A DNA stretch of 8,264 nucleotides from Candidatus Omnitrophota bacterium (GCA_029558215.1 JAKQFZ010001160.1:1-8264), one strand, 5' to 3'. Counted from the first letter of the stretch, positions 1 to 6,653 are shown. Notes: generated by a model from the sequence alone, not told the origin. A program made the numbers and translations.

Positions 1-128
1 GCCAAGACGCTCTGAACGTCGTCCTTCACGTGGCAGGGATGAATGGACGCATTCATAAGAGCTCAGAGCGATGGCAGACCGAGATGCAGGGCTTGGCTCG
101 GAAGAGAGTGGATCAAGACAAGTTTTAG
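1..128 (+). CDS. 3' end of an unrecognised upstream gene (partial)
   Basis: The frame whose codons begin at base 3 stays open from the window edge to a TAG at 126-128, giving about 41 C-terminal residues; the other two plus frames stop at 13 and 56. The peptide is polar and rich in Arg, Lys and Gln, contains 'VVLHVAGMNGRI', and ends 'RVDQDKF', which looks like an ordinary soluble-protein tail. I do not recognise the family. Its stop lies only 24 bases before the ATG of the TRAP gene, with no visible promoter or terminator between, so it is probably the preceding member of the same operon. The rest of this gene would be the best clue to what the transporter carries. Confidence 0.45.
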   Translation, partial: QDALNVVLHVAGMNGRIHKSSERWQTEMQGLARKRVDQDKF

Positions 129-141
129 GGGATTTTTGAAA

Positions 142-147
142 GGGTGG
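142..147 (+). promoter_or_regulatory. Shine-Dalgarno site deciding the start of the TRAP P-Q gene
   Basis: GGGTGG (within AAAGGGTGG) lies five bases before the ATG at 153. A possible GTG start at 144 is part of this purine-rich element, so ATG 153 is the better start. That choice gives a compact MKK signal-peptide N-terminus. Confidence 0.6.
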
Positions 148-152
148 AAATC

Positions 153-1850
153 ATGAAGAAGTGTTTTGTCTATCTATCGTTTGTCTGTTGTATCGCAATC
201 GTGCTGGCGATTGCTGGCTGTGGCCAGAAACCGGAATCGAAACCTGGTACCGCTGCTCCCAAGCAGAAGGCACAGCAACCTGCACAACCCGTGCAGGAAG
301 AGCCGGAGGCAGTAGAGGCCCCCGCCGCCGCGGAAGCCGAACCCGCTGCGGAACAACCTGTTGATCCGAAGGATGTCATCAATCTCTCCTACAGTATATT
401 CTTCCCAGAGGCACACATCCAATGCAAAACGGCTATGGCATGGGCGGAAGAAATCGGCAAGCGCACCAACGGCAAGGTGAAGATTACAGTCTATCCCGGT
501 GGCTCACTGACTCAGGCTCCTCAGTGCTACGAGGGAGTCATGAACAACATCTCTGACATTGGGATGAGTTGCTTTGCGTATACTCGAGGCCGATTCCCGC
601 TGTTGGAAGGACTCGATTTGCCCTTGGGCTATCCCGATGGAATCATCGCCACAAGAATTGCCACACAGATGGTCGCAAAGTATATGCCGGCCGAAGTGGC
701 GGATGTGCACGTCCTGTATGTCCATGCTCACGGTCCTGGAATACTGGCTTCCAAGAAGCCTGTTCGCAGTCTTGCCGACATGAAGGGTATGAAGGTTCGA
801 GTGACGGGACTCTCATCAAAGATTGTTGAGAGCCTCGGGGGCGTCCCCGTTGCCATGCCTCAACCGGACACTTACGAGGCGCTTCAGAAGGGAGTGGTCG
901 AGTCAACTCTGTGCCCGATCGAAACCCTCAAGGGCTGGAAACAAGGCGAAGTTGTCAACTTTATCACCGACTCGTCTGCCATTGGGTACACAACGGCGAT
1001 GTTCGTTGTGATGAATCTCTCCAAGTGGAATGCCCTTCCGGCAGAAATTCAGGACATCTTCAACCAGGTCAGCAGTGAATGGGTTGACCAGCATGGTCAG
1101 GCTTGGGCACAGGCAGACCAAGAGGGAGAAGCTTTTGTCAAAGAACTGGGACACGAGACTATCTCCCTTGATGAAGCCGAGGTCGCAAACTGGAAGCAAA
1201 GTGTTCAGCCGATCCTGGATGAGTATGTGGCCGCTGCAAAGGAAAAGGGGCTTCCTGGAGAGGCTCTGCTGAACGACATCCAGGAGGCCATCTCCATGTA
1301 CCTTAAGGAGACAAATCCCAAGATGTCGAAACGCACTGGTGCTCTGGAGCATCTTTGGCGTGTTCTGGAAGCATTCTTCAGTCTGGTTCGTTGGGTCGCC
1401 TTCGCATTGGCGGGTGTCACGGCAATCGGCATTCTTATGATGATGCTGGTGACCTGCGTTGACGTTGTCATGCGAAGAACTGGCTTTCCCCTGAAGGGGG
1501 CTGTTGACGTCGTCAAAGTAATGGGAGCAGTCACTCTTGCCTGCTCCCTTCCCTATACTACTGCCGTCAAGGGTCATGTCGCCATCGAATACTTTTTCCA
1601 CAAACTTCCCTGGCGTGGACGGATTGTTGTGGATACGGTGGTCCGTACTTTGGGGATAAGTCTTTTTCTCCTGATCGCCCGTCGGAGTTTCTACTATGGG
1701 CATTCACTCCGTTCCAGTGGAGAAGTGACGCCAACACTACAACTGCCCGTCTTTTGGGTTCCCTATGTTATGGCCTTCTGTTTTCTCGTGGTGGCTTGTG
1801 TGATCTTCTATCACTTGCTGCATCCCGGCAGGGAGATGATCAAACCATGA
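153..1850 (+). CDS. Fused TRAP transporter solute-binding protein and small permease (DctP-DctQ)
   Basis: This 565-residue protein combines two TRAP subunits that are normally separate. Residues 1-23 form a signal peptide with lipobox I-A-G-Cys23. Residues 24-75 are a Pro/Ala/Glu/Gln-rich linker. Residues 76 to about 388 form a full-length DctP domain, with a 'YPGGSL' segment and 'MKGMKVRV' carrying Arg216, the expected counterpart of the Arg that pairs with the substrate carboxylate in this family. Met391 to Pro565 form a complete DctQ domain of about 175 residues, with four membrane segments near 413-435, 452-471, 491-509 and 532-555. The expected role is capture of an organic acid outside the membrane and its delivery to DctM for sodium-coupled uptake. 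The stop overlaps the dctM start (ATGA). Family assignment of both halves is firm. Whether the cell makes one fused chain, or also a separate DctQ, is open; an indel error at the joint is possible. Four Cys (91, 125, 140, 254) lie in the periplasmic domain. Confidence 0.88.
   Translation: MKKCFVYLSFVCCIAIVLAIAGCGQKPESKPGTAAPKQKAQQPAQPVQEEPEAVEAPAAAEAEPAAEQPVDPKDVINLSYSIFFPEAHIQCKTAMAWAEEIGKRTNGKVKITVYPGGSLTQAPQCYEGVMNNISDIGMSCFAYTRGRFPLLEGLDLPLGYPDGIIATRIATQMVAKYMPAEVADVHVLYVHAHGPGILASKKPVRSLADMKGMKVRVTGLSSKIVESLGGVPVAMPQPDTYEALQKGVVESTLCPIETLKGWKQGEVVNFITDSSAIGYTTAMFVVMNLSKWNALPAEIQDIFNQVSSEWVDQHGQAWAQADQEGEAFVKELGHETISLDEAEVANWKQSVQPILDEYVAAAKEKGLPGEALLNDIQEAISMYLKETNPKMSKRTGALEHLWRVLEAFFSLVRWVAFALAGVTAIGILMMMLVTCVDVVMRRTGFPLKGAVDVVKVMGAVTLACSLPYTTAVKGHVAIEYFFHKLPWRGRIVVDTVVRTLGISLFLLIARRSFYYGHSLRSSGEVTPTLQLPVFWVPYVMAFCFLVVACVIFYHLLHPGREMIKP
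222..377 (+). other. Low-complexity Pro/Ala/Glu/Gln linker of the binding protein
   Basis: Codons 24-75, between the predicted lipidated Cys23 and the folded DctP domain, encode about 52 residues made almost entirely of Pro, Ala, Glu, Gln and Lys. It begins basic ('KPESKPGTAAPKQK') and turns acidic ('EEPEAVEAPAAAEAEPAAE'). It looks like a flexible tether holding the solute-binding domain away from its lipid anchor. Such tethers are common in lipoproteins, but this one matters because the same domain is also tied to the membrane at its C-terminus. Confidence 0.7.
1305..1310 (+). promoter_or_regulatory. Internal Shine-Dalgarno-like AAGGAG before the DctQ part
   Basis: AAGGAG lies 12 bases before the in-frame ATG at 1323 (Met391), exactly where a free-standing DctQ would begin. 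An out-of-frame TAA at 1304-1306 overlaps its start, giving the classic operon pattern TAAGGAG-N12-ATG. The spacer is longer than the usual 5-9 bases. It may allow some separate DctQ synthesis or be a relic of two ancestral genes. Confidence 0.4.
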
Positions 1851-3160
1851 GTCCAGTCCAAATTGGCTTGATGGGATGCCTTCTTATGTTGGTGCTGCTG
1901 GCAAGCAGTATGCCGGTAGCTTTTTCCATGATGTGCATTGGTCTGTTGGGCTTCTCTGTGATCGTCTCTCCACAGGCAGCTCAGTACATGGCCGTGGTGG
2001 ACATCTTTGAGACTTTTTCCTCATACAGCCTTACCGTTATCCCTTTGTTTGTCTTCATGGGACAGGTTGCTTTCCATGCAGGGATCAGCCGAAGACTTTT
2101 CAGCACTGCCTACACATGGCTTGGTGCGCTTCCTGGCGGTTTGGCCATGGCAACCGTGGGAGCATGTACTGGATTTGGAGCGATCTGTGGTTCTGGGCCC
2201 GCCACGGCGGCCACTATGGCTTCTGTCGCTCTACCAGAGATGAAACGCTTCCGATATGACTTGGAACTGGCCAGCGGTGCAGTCGCGGCGGGGGGAAGTC
2301 TTGGGATGATGATTCCCCCAAGCGTGGTTTTCATCGTCTACGCAATCATGACGCAGCAGTCCATCGGTGAATTGTTCATCGCTGGAATTGTTCCGGGACT
2401 CCTCATCGCGTCGCTTTTCTGCATCATGATCTATGTTCAATGCCGGAGAAGACCTCATTTGGGTCCAGCGGGACCAAGAACTTCATGGCGACAGAAAATT
2501 CTCTCCCTGAAGGGCGTTGGAGAGACGCTGATTCTCTTTGTTGCGGTCATGGGTGGGATGTTCCTCGGATACTTTACTCCAACCGAGGCTGCTGCCGTCG
2601 GCGCCATTGGGAGTCTCATCATTGCCATCGTTCGTCGCCAGATCACTTGGAAGGCTTTTCGAAAATCTCTTCAGGAAACAGCGAGGACATCCTGCATGGT
2701 GCTCATCATTGTTGCGGGAGCCACAGTTTTTGGACATTTTCTCGCTGTAACCCGCATCCCCTATGAACTGGCGACTTGGATCTCCGGTCTTCCCCTTCCG
2801 GGGTGGACAATCATGTTCTTGATTATCCTTTTCTACTTAGTTGCCGGGTGTTTTGTTGATGCGCTGGCACTCGTTCTTCTGACAACCGAGATCTTCTTTC
2901 CCGTGGTCACCGGACTCCATTATGATCCCGTTTGGTTCGGAGTCATCATTGTCCTTGTGACTCAGATGGGAGTCATCTCACCCCCTGTTGGAGTGAATGC
3001 CTATGTCGTGAGTGGCATCGAGCGAGACGTTCCGTTGCAGACAGTGTTCAGGGGAGCACTCCCCTTTCTGTACATGTTGATCGTGGCATCAGTGATCTTG
3101 CTGGCATTTCCACAGCTGTGCCTGTTTCTGCCCAAGTTGGTCAGATATGTTCCAAGGTAG
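1847..3160 (+). CDS. dctM: TRAP transporter large permease subunit (DctM family)
   Basis: This is a 437-residue, strongly hydrophobic inner-membrane protein of normal length for the large TRAP subunit, which forms the sodium-coupled transport path. Family landmarks are present in order: 'IPLFVFMG' near residue 65, 'GSGPATAA' near 115-122, 'MIPPS' near 155-159, 'YFTPTEAAAVGA' near 242-253, and 'GVISPPVGVNAYV' in the C-terminal third. These belong to the paired hairpin and sodium-site regions of the family. The start is the ATG of the ATGA overlap with the upstream stop, with GGGAG at 1831-1835; an upstream in-frame ATG at 1754 would only add residues read through the DctQ tail in another frame. 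The overlap implies translational coupling with the P-Q protein. The gene ends with TAG, and no terminator is visible in the 48 bases before the next gene. The substrate is unknown. Confidence 0.93.
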   Translation: MSPVQIGLMGCLLMLVLLASSMPVAFSMMCIGLLGFSVIVSPQAAQYMAVVDIFETFSSYSLTVIPLFVFMGQVAFHAGISRRLFSTAYTWLGALPGGLAMATVGACTGFGAICGSGPATAATMASVALPEMKRFRYDLELASGAVAAGGSLGMMIPPSVVFIVYAIMTQQSIGELFIAGIVPGLLIASLFCIMIYVQCRRRPHLGPAGPRTSWRQKILSLKGVGETLILFVAVMGGMFLGYFTPTEAAAVGAIGSLIIAIVRRQITWKAFRKSLQETARTSCMVLIIVAGATVFGHFLAVTRIPYELATWISGLPLPGWTIMFLIILFYLVAGCFVDALALVLLTTEIFFPVVTGLHYDPVWFGVIIVLVTQMGVISPPVGVNAYVVSGIERDVPLQTVFRGALPFLYMLIVASVILLAFPQLCLFLPKLVRYVPR

Positions 3161-3208
3161 CTTCGAGTTTTCACCTTCGGCATCGCGAACAGACGCAAGG
3201 AGGGGACT

Positions 3209-3712
3209 ATGGATATCAGCAAACTCAAAGAGGGGCTTTTTGACAAGATTCTCTTTTGCACCGATTTCTCAAAGAATGCCGATCTTGCTTTTGACTATGC
3301 CATCTATGCTGCACGGCGTCACCCTGGCTCAACGCTCTACCTGCTTCACGTCATCCCTGAACCGGAAGCTCAATTCTGGAAAACTTATCTCTATGAAGTT
3401 GACGGCATTGATGAGAAAGCTCGCCAGGATATTGATGCCCGTATCGCAGAAGTTTATCGGCCTCGTGTTCCTGAAGAGGTCCACCTTGAAGTGGTGATCC
3501 GGATCGGGCGGGACTACGTCAAGATACTTGAATTTGCAGAAGAAGCCAATGTCGATCTCATTGTCATTGGTCGGCAAGGGCGCAGTTCCTGGGGACGTGT
3601 GCTCTTTGGAAGTGTTATGGAAAAGGTGACTCGAAAGGCCCAATGCGCCGTCATGTTGATTCCTTTGTCCGCAGCATCGGAACATGCGGATTCTTCACCC
3701 GACTCTGTCTGA
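3209..3712 (+). CDS. Universal stress protein, UspA family, ATP-binding type
   Basis: This 167-residue soluble cytoplasmic protein has the single-domain UspA fold. It shows 'FDKILFCTDFS' at the first strand with the expected Asp (Asp19), 'LYLLHVIP' at strand two, and the nucleotide motif G-2x-G-9x-G-S at Gly121, Gly124, Gly134 and Ser135. It therefore belongs to the ATP-binding class rather than the non-binding UspA class. A strong AAGGAGG at 3197-3203, five bases before the ATG, fixes the start. It sits in the TRAP operon, 48 bases after dctM and 29 before the glycosidase-like gene. By analogy with Halomonas elongata TeaD, encoded with the TeaABC ectoine TRAP transporter and known to affect its activity, this protein may adjust uptake to the energy or osmotic state. 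That role is an inference; the family call is secure. Confidence 0.92.
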   Translation: MDISKLKEGLFDKILFCTDFSKNADLAFDYAIYAARRHPGSTLYLLHVIPEPEAQFWKTYLYEVDGIDEKARQDIDARIAEVYRPRVPEEVHLEVVIRIGRDYVKILEFAEEANVDLIVIGRQGRSSWGRVLFGSVMEKVTRKAQCAVMLIPLSAASEHADSSPDSV

Positions 3713-3741
3713 ACCATTTCAGATTCCAGGAATTCCGGCAG

Positions 3742-6075
3742 ATGGAATGCTCGACACCAAACATCGAAGACTATGCGACTGATGACAAGAGAGTCGTCAG
3801 AAGGGGCAACATAACTCGTACTCTCTCTGATCTTCTCTCTTCCTCACAATGGCTTCCGTGTTTTCTAGGAAATGGATACGCTGGCGCATGCTTTGACCCA
3901 TTCGGTTCCATGGCGCAACCCTCTTCGGACATGCGTCCAAAGGTGGTCGGACAGCTTTTGCTTCATAATCTCTATCACCATGTTCATGGCAATTTCGGAA
4001 TGGATTTTGCTGCGCCGATTGGCAGGCTGATCATCGATCATTGGGCACAACAGCACAAGGCACTGAGTGTCGCTTCCATCTGCGATTATCACCAGGAACT
4101 GGATATCTTCGATGGTGTCCTAGAAACGCACATTGCCTGCAATGACGGTCATGAGTTTGAGCAGGAACAGTTCTTCTCCCAGATGCACAAGAACCTCTTC
4201 TCTGCGCGGATCAGAAACACGGGCAGCAAGTCCCACAAGGTTACTCTTCGCTTCGAGCCAATACTTGCATATGACTTGGATTTCGAACAGACGCTACGTG
4301 CTGAAGCAACACTTCAATGTACTGATGAATCCCTTCGCTGGAGAGTAGATACCGGAAGCGTGACAACTTGGCTGGAATTCTGGATGCAGGTGTCTCCTAA
4401 CGCCTCAGTTCGGCAGTTGGAACAGTCCTTCGCCACGGTTATTGAGCCAGGTGGGGAATGCACTATCTGGATGATTGTGATGTCTGACCTCGAAGTTACG
4501 AATCCTATCGAGAAGATTCAGGAGATCTTCGATTTCGTCTTCGAGCAAGGGTTTGATGCCGTTTCTCAAGCACACAAGTCGTGGTGGACAGACTTCTGGA
4601 GCGAAAGCCTGCTTGCACTTCCAGAGTGTGCACTTGATCTCCAGAAAATCTGGTTGCGCGGTAATTACTACCTCGGGCAGAATTTCCTGGATTCGAAGAT
4701 TCCCCATCCGCCTCCAGCCTTTGGTTTTGCCGCAACAGCAACACCTTCTTTCTCTCCCGAAGGCGTTCTGCTGAGTTACCAAAATCTTCTCACTGCGAAC
4801 CATCTCAGACACGCCTCTTTCAACGCGGCTTTTTGGTTTGATATTTCCCCAAATGCACAGAACTACTGCCAACAGATACTGCGACGCACGGGGGCTGCCT
4901 ATCCCTGGATTCCACCACTCTTTGATTGGAGTGACTACCATCTTGGTGGAGTTCCGAACAAGCTATTCTATCAGCATCATACTCAGGCTCTCGTTGGCAG
5001 ATTGATCCATGACTATTCGAGGTTCAGTGGAGAGCAGGGCTTTCTTGCAGAGCGCGCTTACCCGATCATTCGGGAACTTGCCCAGTTCTACCGAAGCATT
5101 TTGAGCGTTGACTTGCGGTCAGAACAGTATGAAATCCGCTTTACACCCTCCCAGAGCCAGGATGAGTACGCGCCACCGCATCAGAACAATTACTTTGACT
5201 GTCTGTTGGCGGCACAATACACGATCCAAACCGCCTATGATTGCGCTGTTGCTCTTCAACAGGACGAGCAACTTTGCCAGCAATGGCTGCAGATACTCGC
5301 GGCTGGCTTCGCCTATGCCAAGTTGTCGCATGGTGATCACTACTCTGTCTATGAAGGTGATCCACGCCAGGCGACTGACCAGCAGAGCCCCGTTCAACTG
5401 AATCCAGTCTATCTGCTCTCCGTGCCCGATCTGGCCGATGCCCCGCAGATCCTCAGCAGTTATCACCGTCGTTACCAGATCTGTTCTTTGCATCAGTCCG
5501 GAACAACCGCCTTCTCATGTCTAGGTTCATTCCTGCTCTCATCATGCAGGCTTAGGAATATCCCTGGATTTCTTCTGGACTTTGACCAGATAAAACAACA
5601 TGGTGTCTTTGATCCTGACTTCATTCAGACATTTCAAGGCTCAGAGGAAAGGCCTTACTTCATGCCGACACAAGGCCTTGTGATGGAAGCAATCACGGAA
5701 TGTTTTGTTCAGTGGTGGAAAGGCGTTCTGGAGTTCTTTCCCAACATTCTGCCGGATTGGATCTCCTCTTCAGAAAATGAGCCTATTATTTTCCGGAGTT
5801 TCCGCACACCAGGAGCATTCTTGATTTCAGGCGTCTTGCAGGGAAACCAGGAATACGTGAAGATCGAGTGTGAGAAGGGCGGTCAACTGCGTTTTAGAAT
5901 CCCTGCAAGATGGCGGCAAGGTACCCTCTTCGATACAAGTCGCAGTTATCTGTGCACCGTGCCTGGCGAACAGATCATCACCACGGACACCTTACCAGGT
6001 GAGGTATTCCATCTCTATCGCACCTCACCGTGCACTCATAGTACGGGTTTCCCAAACGACATCGCTAATAACTGA
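3742..6075 (+). CDS. Six-hairpin glycosidase-like protein related to GH65/GH95
   Basis: This 777-residue protein has no signal peptide, so it is probably cytoplasmic. An N-terminal beta-sandwich-like region (about 1-270) opens with 'FLGNGYAG' (41-48), as in GH65/GH95 proteins. The middle (about 300-680) looks like an (alpha/alpha)6 barrel: 'GAAYPW' at 384-389, then 'FYQHHTQALVGRLIHDY', then 'QDEY' with Glu475 followed by 'QNNYF'. This resembles the GH65 GPDEY...NN block holding the catalytic acid, while the preceding 'PSQS' resembles the GH95 'PSxSPE' block. The end, 'FFPNILPDW' then 'PGAFLISG', is like the GH95-type terminal barrel helix and beta-sandwich. Start ATG 3742 follows AGGAA at 3728-3732; an earlier in-frame ATG at 3643 overlaps the USP gene. 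The protein likely cleaves or phosphorolyses a glycoside. Fold confidence is good; family, reaction and substrate are uncertain. Confidence 0.62.
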   Translation: MECSTPNIEDYATDDKRVVRRGNITRTLSDLLSSSQWLPCFLGNGYAGACFDPFGSMAQPSSDMRPKVVGQLLLHNLYHHVHGNFGMDFAAPIGRLIIDHWAQQHKALSVASICDYHQELDIFDGVLETHIACNDGHEFEQEQFFSQMHKNLFSARIRNTGSKSHKVTLRFEPILAYDLDFEQTLRAEATLQCTDESLRWRVDTGSVTTWLEFWMQVSPNASVRQLEQSFATVIEPGGECTIWMIVMSDLEVTNPIEKIQEIFDFVFEQGFDAVSQAHKSWWTDFWSESLLALPECALDLQKIWLRGNYYLGQNFLDSKIPHPPPAFGFAATATPSFSPEGVLLSYQNLLTANHLRHASFNAAFWFDISPNAQNYCQQILRRTGAAYPWIPPLFDWSDYHLGGVPNKLFYQHHTQALVGRLIHDYSRFSGEQGFLAERAYPIIRELAQFYRSILSVDLRSEQYEIRFTPSQSQDEYAPPHQNNYFDCLLAAQYTIQTAYDCAVALQQDEQLCQQWLQILAAGFAYAKLSHGDHYSVYEGDPRQATDQQSPVQLNPVYLLSVPDLADAPQILSSYHRRYQICSLHQSGTTAFSCLGSFLLSSCRLRNIPGFLLDFDQIKQHGVFDPDFIQTFQGSEERPYFMPTQGLVMEAITECFVQWWKGVLEFFPNILPDWISSSENEPIIFRSFRTPGAFLISGVLQGNQEYVKIECEKGGQLRFRIPARWRQGTLFDTSRSYLCTVPGEQIITTDTLPGEVFHLYRTSPCTHSTGFPNDIANN

Positions 6076-6643
6076 ATCGTCCAGGCCCCCCAGGACCGTA
6101 TCGGATAATATCGCCACGACTCACCACCCCATTGGTCGGATCATAGGTGTCATCAATGCCTTGGTTTGCAGCAGAGTCAAACTCCCCATTGGGACCGACC
6201 GAAACTACTCCATATCTGTTGGGGCGTCCTGCATGAATCGGATATCCTCCCAGAGTCATGTAAGCGTAGGGCTGAGGGGGCGAGTCGGGAAACAGGAGGA
6301 ACATTCCAGGACTGGTCGCCGGACGCGTGTTGAATGGATCATCAAGAATGGTCTTGATATAGGCGACAGGTGTAGTGAGCCTTGCTGCTTGAGCTTTTTG
6401 ATACCACAGAGTTGGGTCAAAGAACGGGACATCGTCTCCGTCGAGTGGATAGGTATTGTGATCGATCATGTATGATTCGACAGCGGTGCAGTATGCTGAG
6501 TGGTCTGCTTTGACACGCGCAACCTTGGATCGAGTCTGCGCCTGAAGAAGATTCGGTACGGCAATAGCCGCAAGAATGCCGATGATCGCCACGACGATCA
6601 ACAGTTCAATTAGCGTAAATGCTCTTTGAGTGTTCGGCCACAT
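6065..6643 (-). CDS. Type II secretion/type IV pilus-like pseudopilin (prepilin-type N-terminal domain)
   Basis: This 192-residue prepilin has a seven-to-eight residue leader (MWPNTQRA), the prepilin peptidase site Ala8/Phe9, and Glu13 at the +5 position of the mature protein. A hydrophobic helix (LIELLIVVAIIGILAAIAV) continues into 'PNLLQAQTRSKVARVKAD', as in the family. The globular part ends with 'SVGPNGEFD' and a Gly-rich 'SRGDIIRYGPG' tail, seen in many pseudopilin-like proteins of planctomycetes and similar lineages. It would be inserted in the inner membrane and could join a secretion pseudopilus; no partner genes are nearby. The start at 6643 is chosen because AAGGAG lies ten bases upstream and the leader has normal length; an in-frame start at 6700 would add 19 residues before the leader. 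The stop is TAG. Its 3' end overlaps the convergent glycosidase-like gene by 11 bases. Confidence 0.88.
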   Translation of the reverse strand: MWPNTQRAFTLIELLIVVAIIGILAAIAVPNLLQAQTRSKVARVKADHSAYCTAVESYMIDHNTYPLDGDDVPFFDPTLWYQKAQAARLTTPVAYIKTILDDPFNTRPATSPGMFLLFPDSPPQPYAYMTLGGYPIHAGRPNRYGVVSVGPNGEFDSAANQGIDDTYDPTNGVVSRGDIIRYGPGGPGRFSY

Positions 6644-6653
6644 CTGTCTGTCA

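Noticed and set aside
903..1703. 266-codon open frame on the minus strand across the DctP-DctQ gene
   Set aside because: It is antisense to a clearly recognised protein, its translation is a low-hydrophobicity His/Ser/Asp/Gln-rich string without motifs, and it spans two unrelated domains.
1754..1846. Upstream ATG that would extend DctM by 31 residues
   Set aside because: The extension is the DctQ tail read in another frame, is not membrane-like, and the ATGA overlap at 1847 gives the standard DctM N-terminus.
3643..3741. Upstream ATG that would extend the glycosidase-like protein by 33 residues
   Set aside because: It lies inside the USP coding region in another frame, and the extension is neither a signal peptide nor domain-like. 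ATG 3742 has AGGAA nine bases upstream.
6085..6102. GC-rich GTCC...GGAC inverted pattern just past the convergent junction
   Set aside because: Only four pairs form before a mismatch, it encodes the Gly/Pro-rich pilin tail, and there is no T-run, so it is not a terminator.
5870..6475. 201-codon plus-strand open frame running past the glycosidase-like gene
   Set aside because: It overlaps the end of that gene in another frame and is antisense to the pseudopilin with its clear FTLIELL motif. The translation has no family character and no ribosome site.
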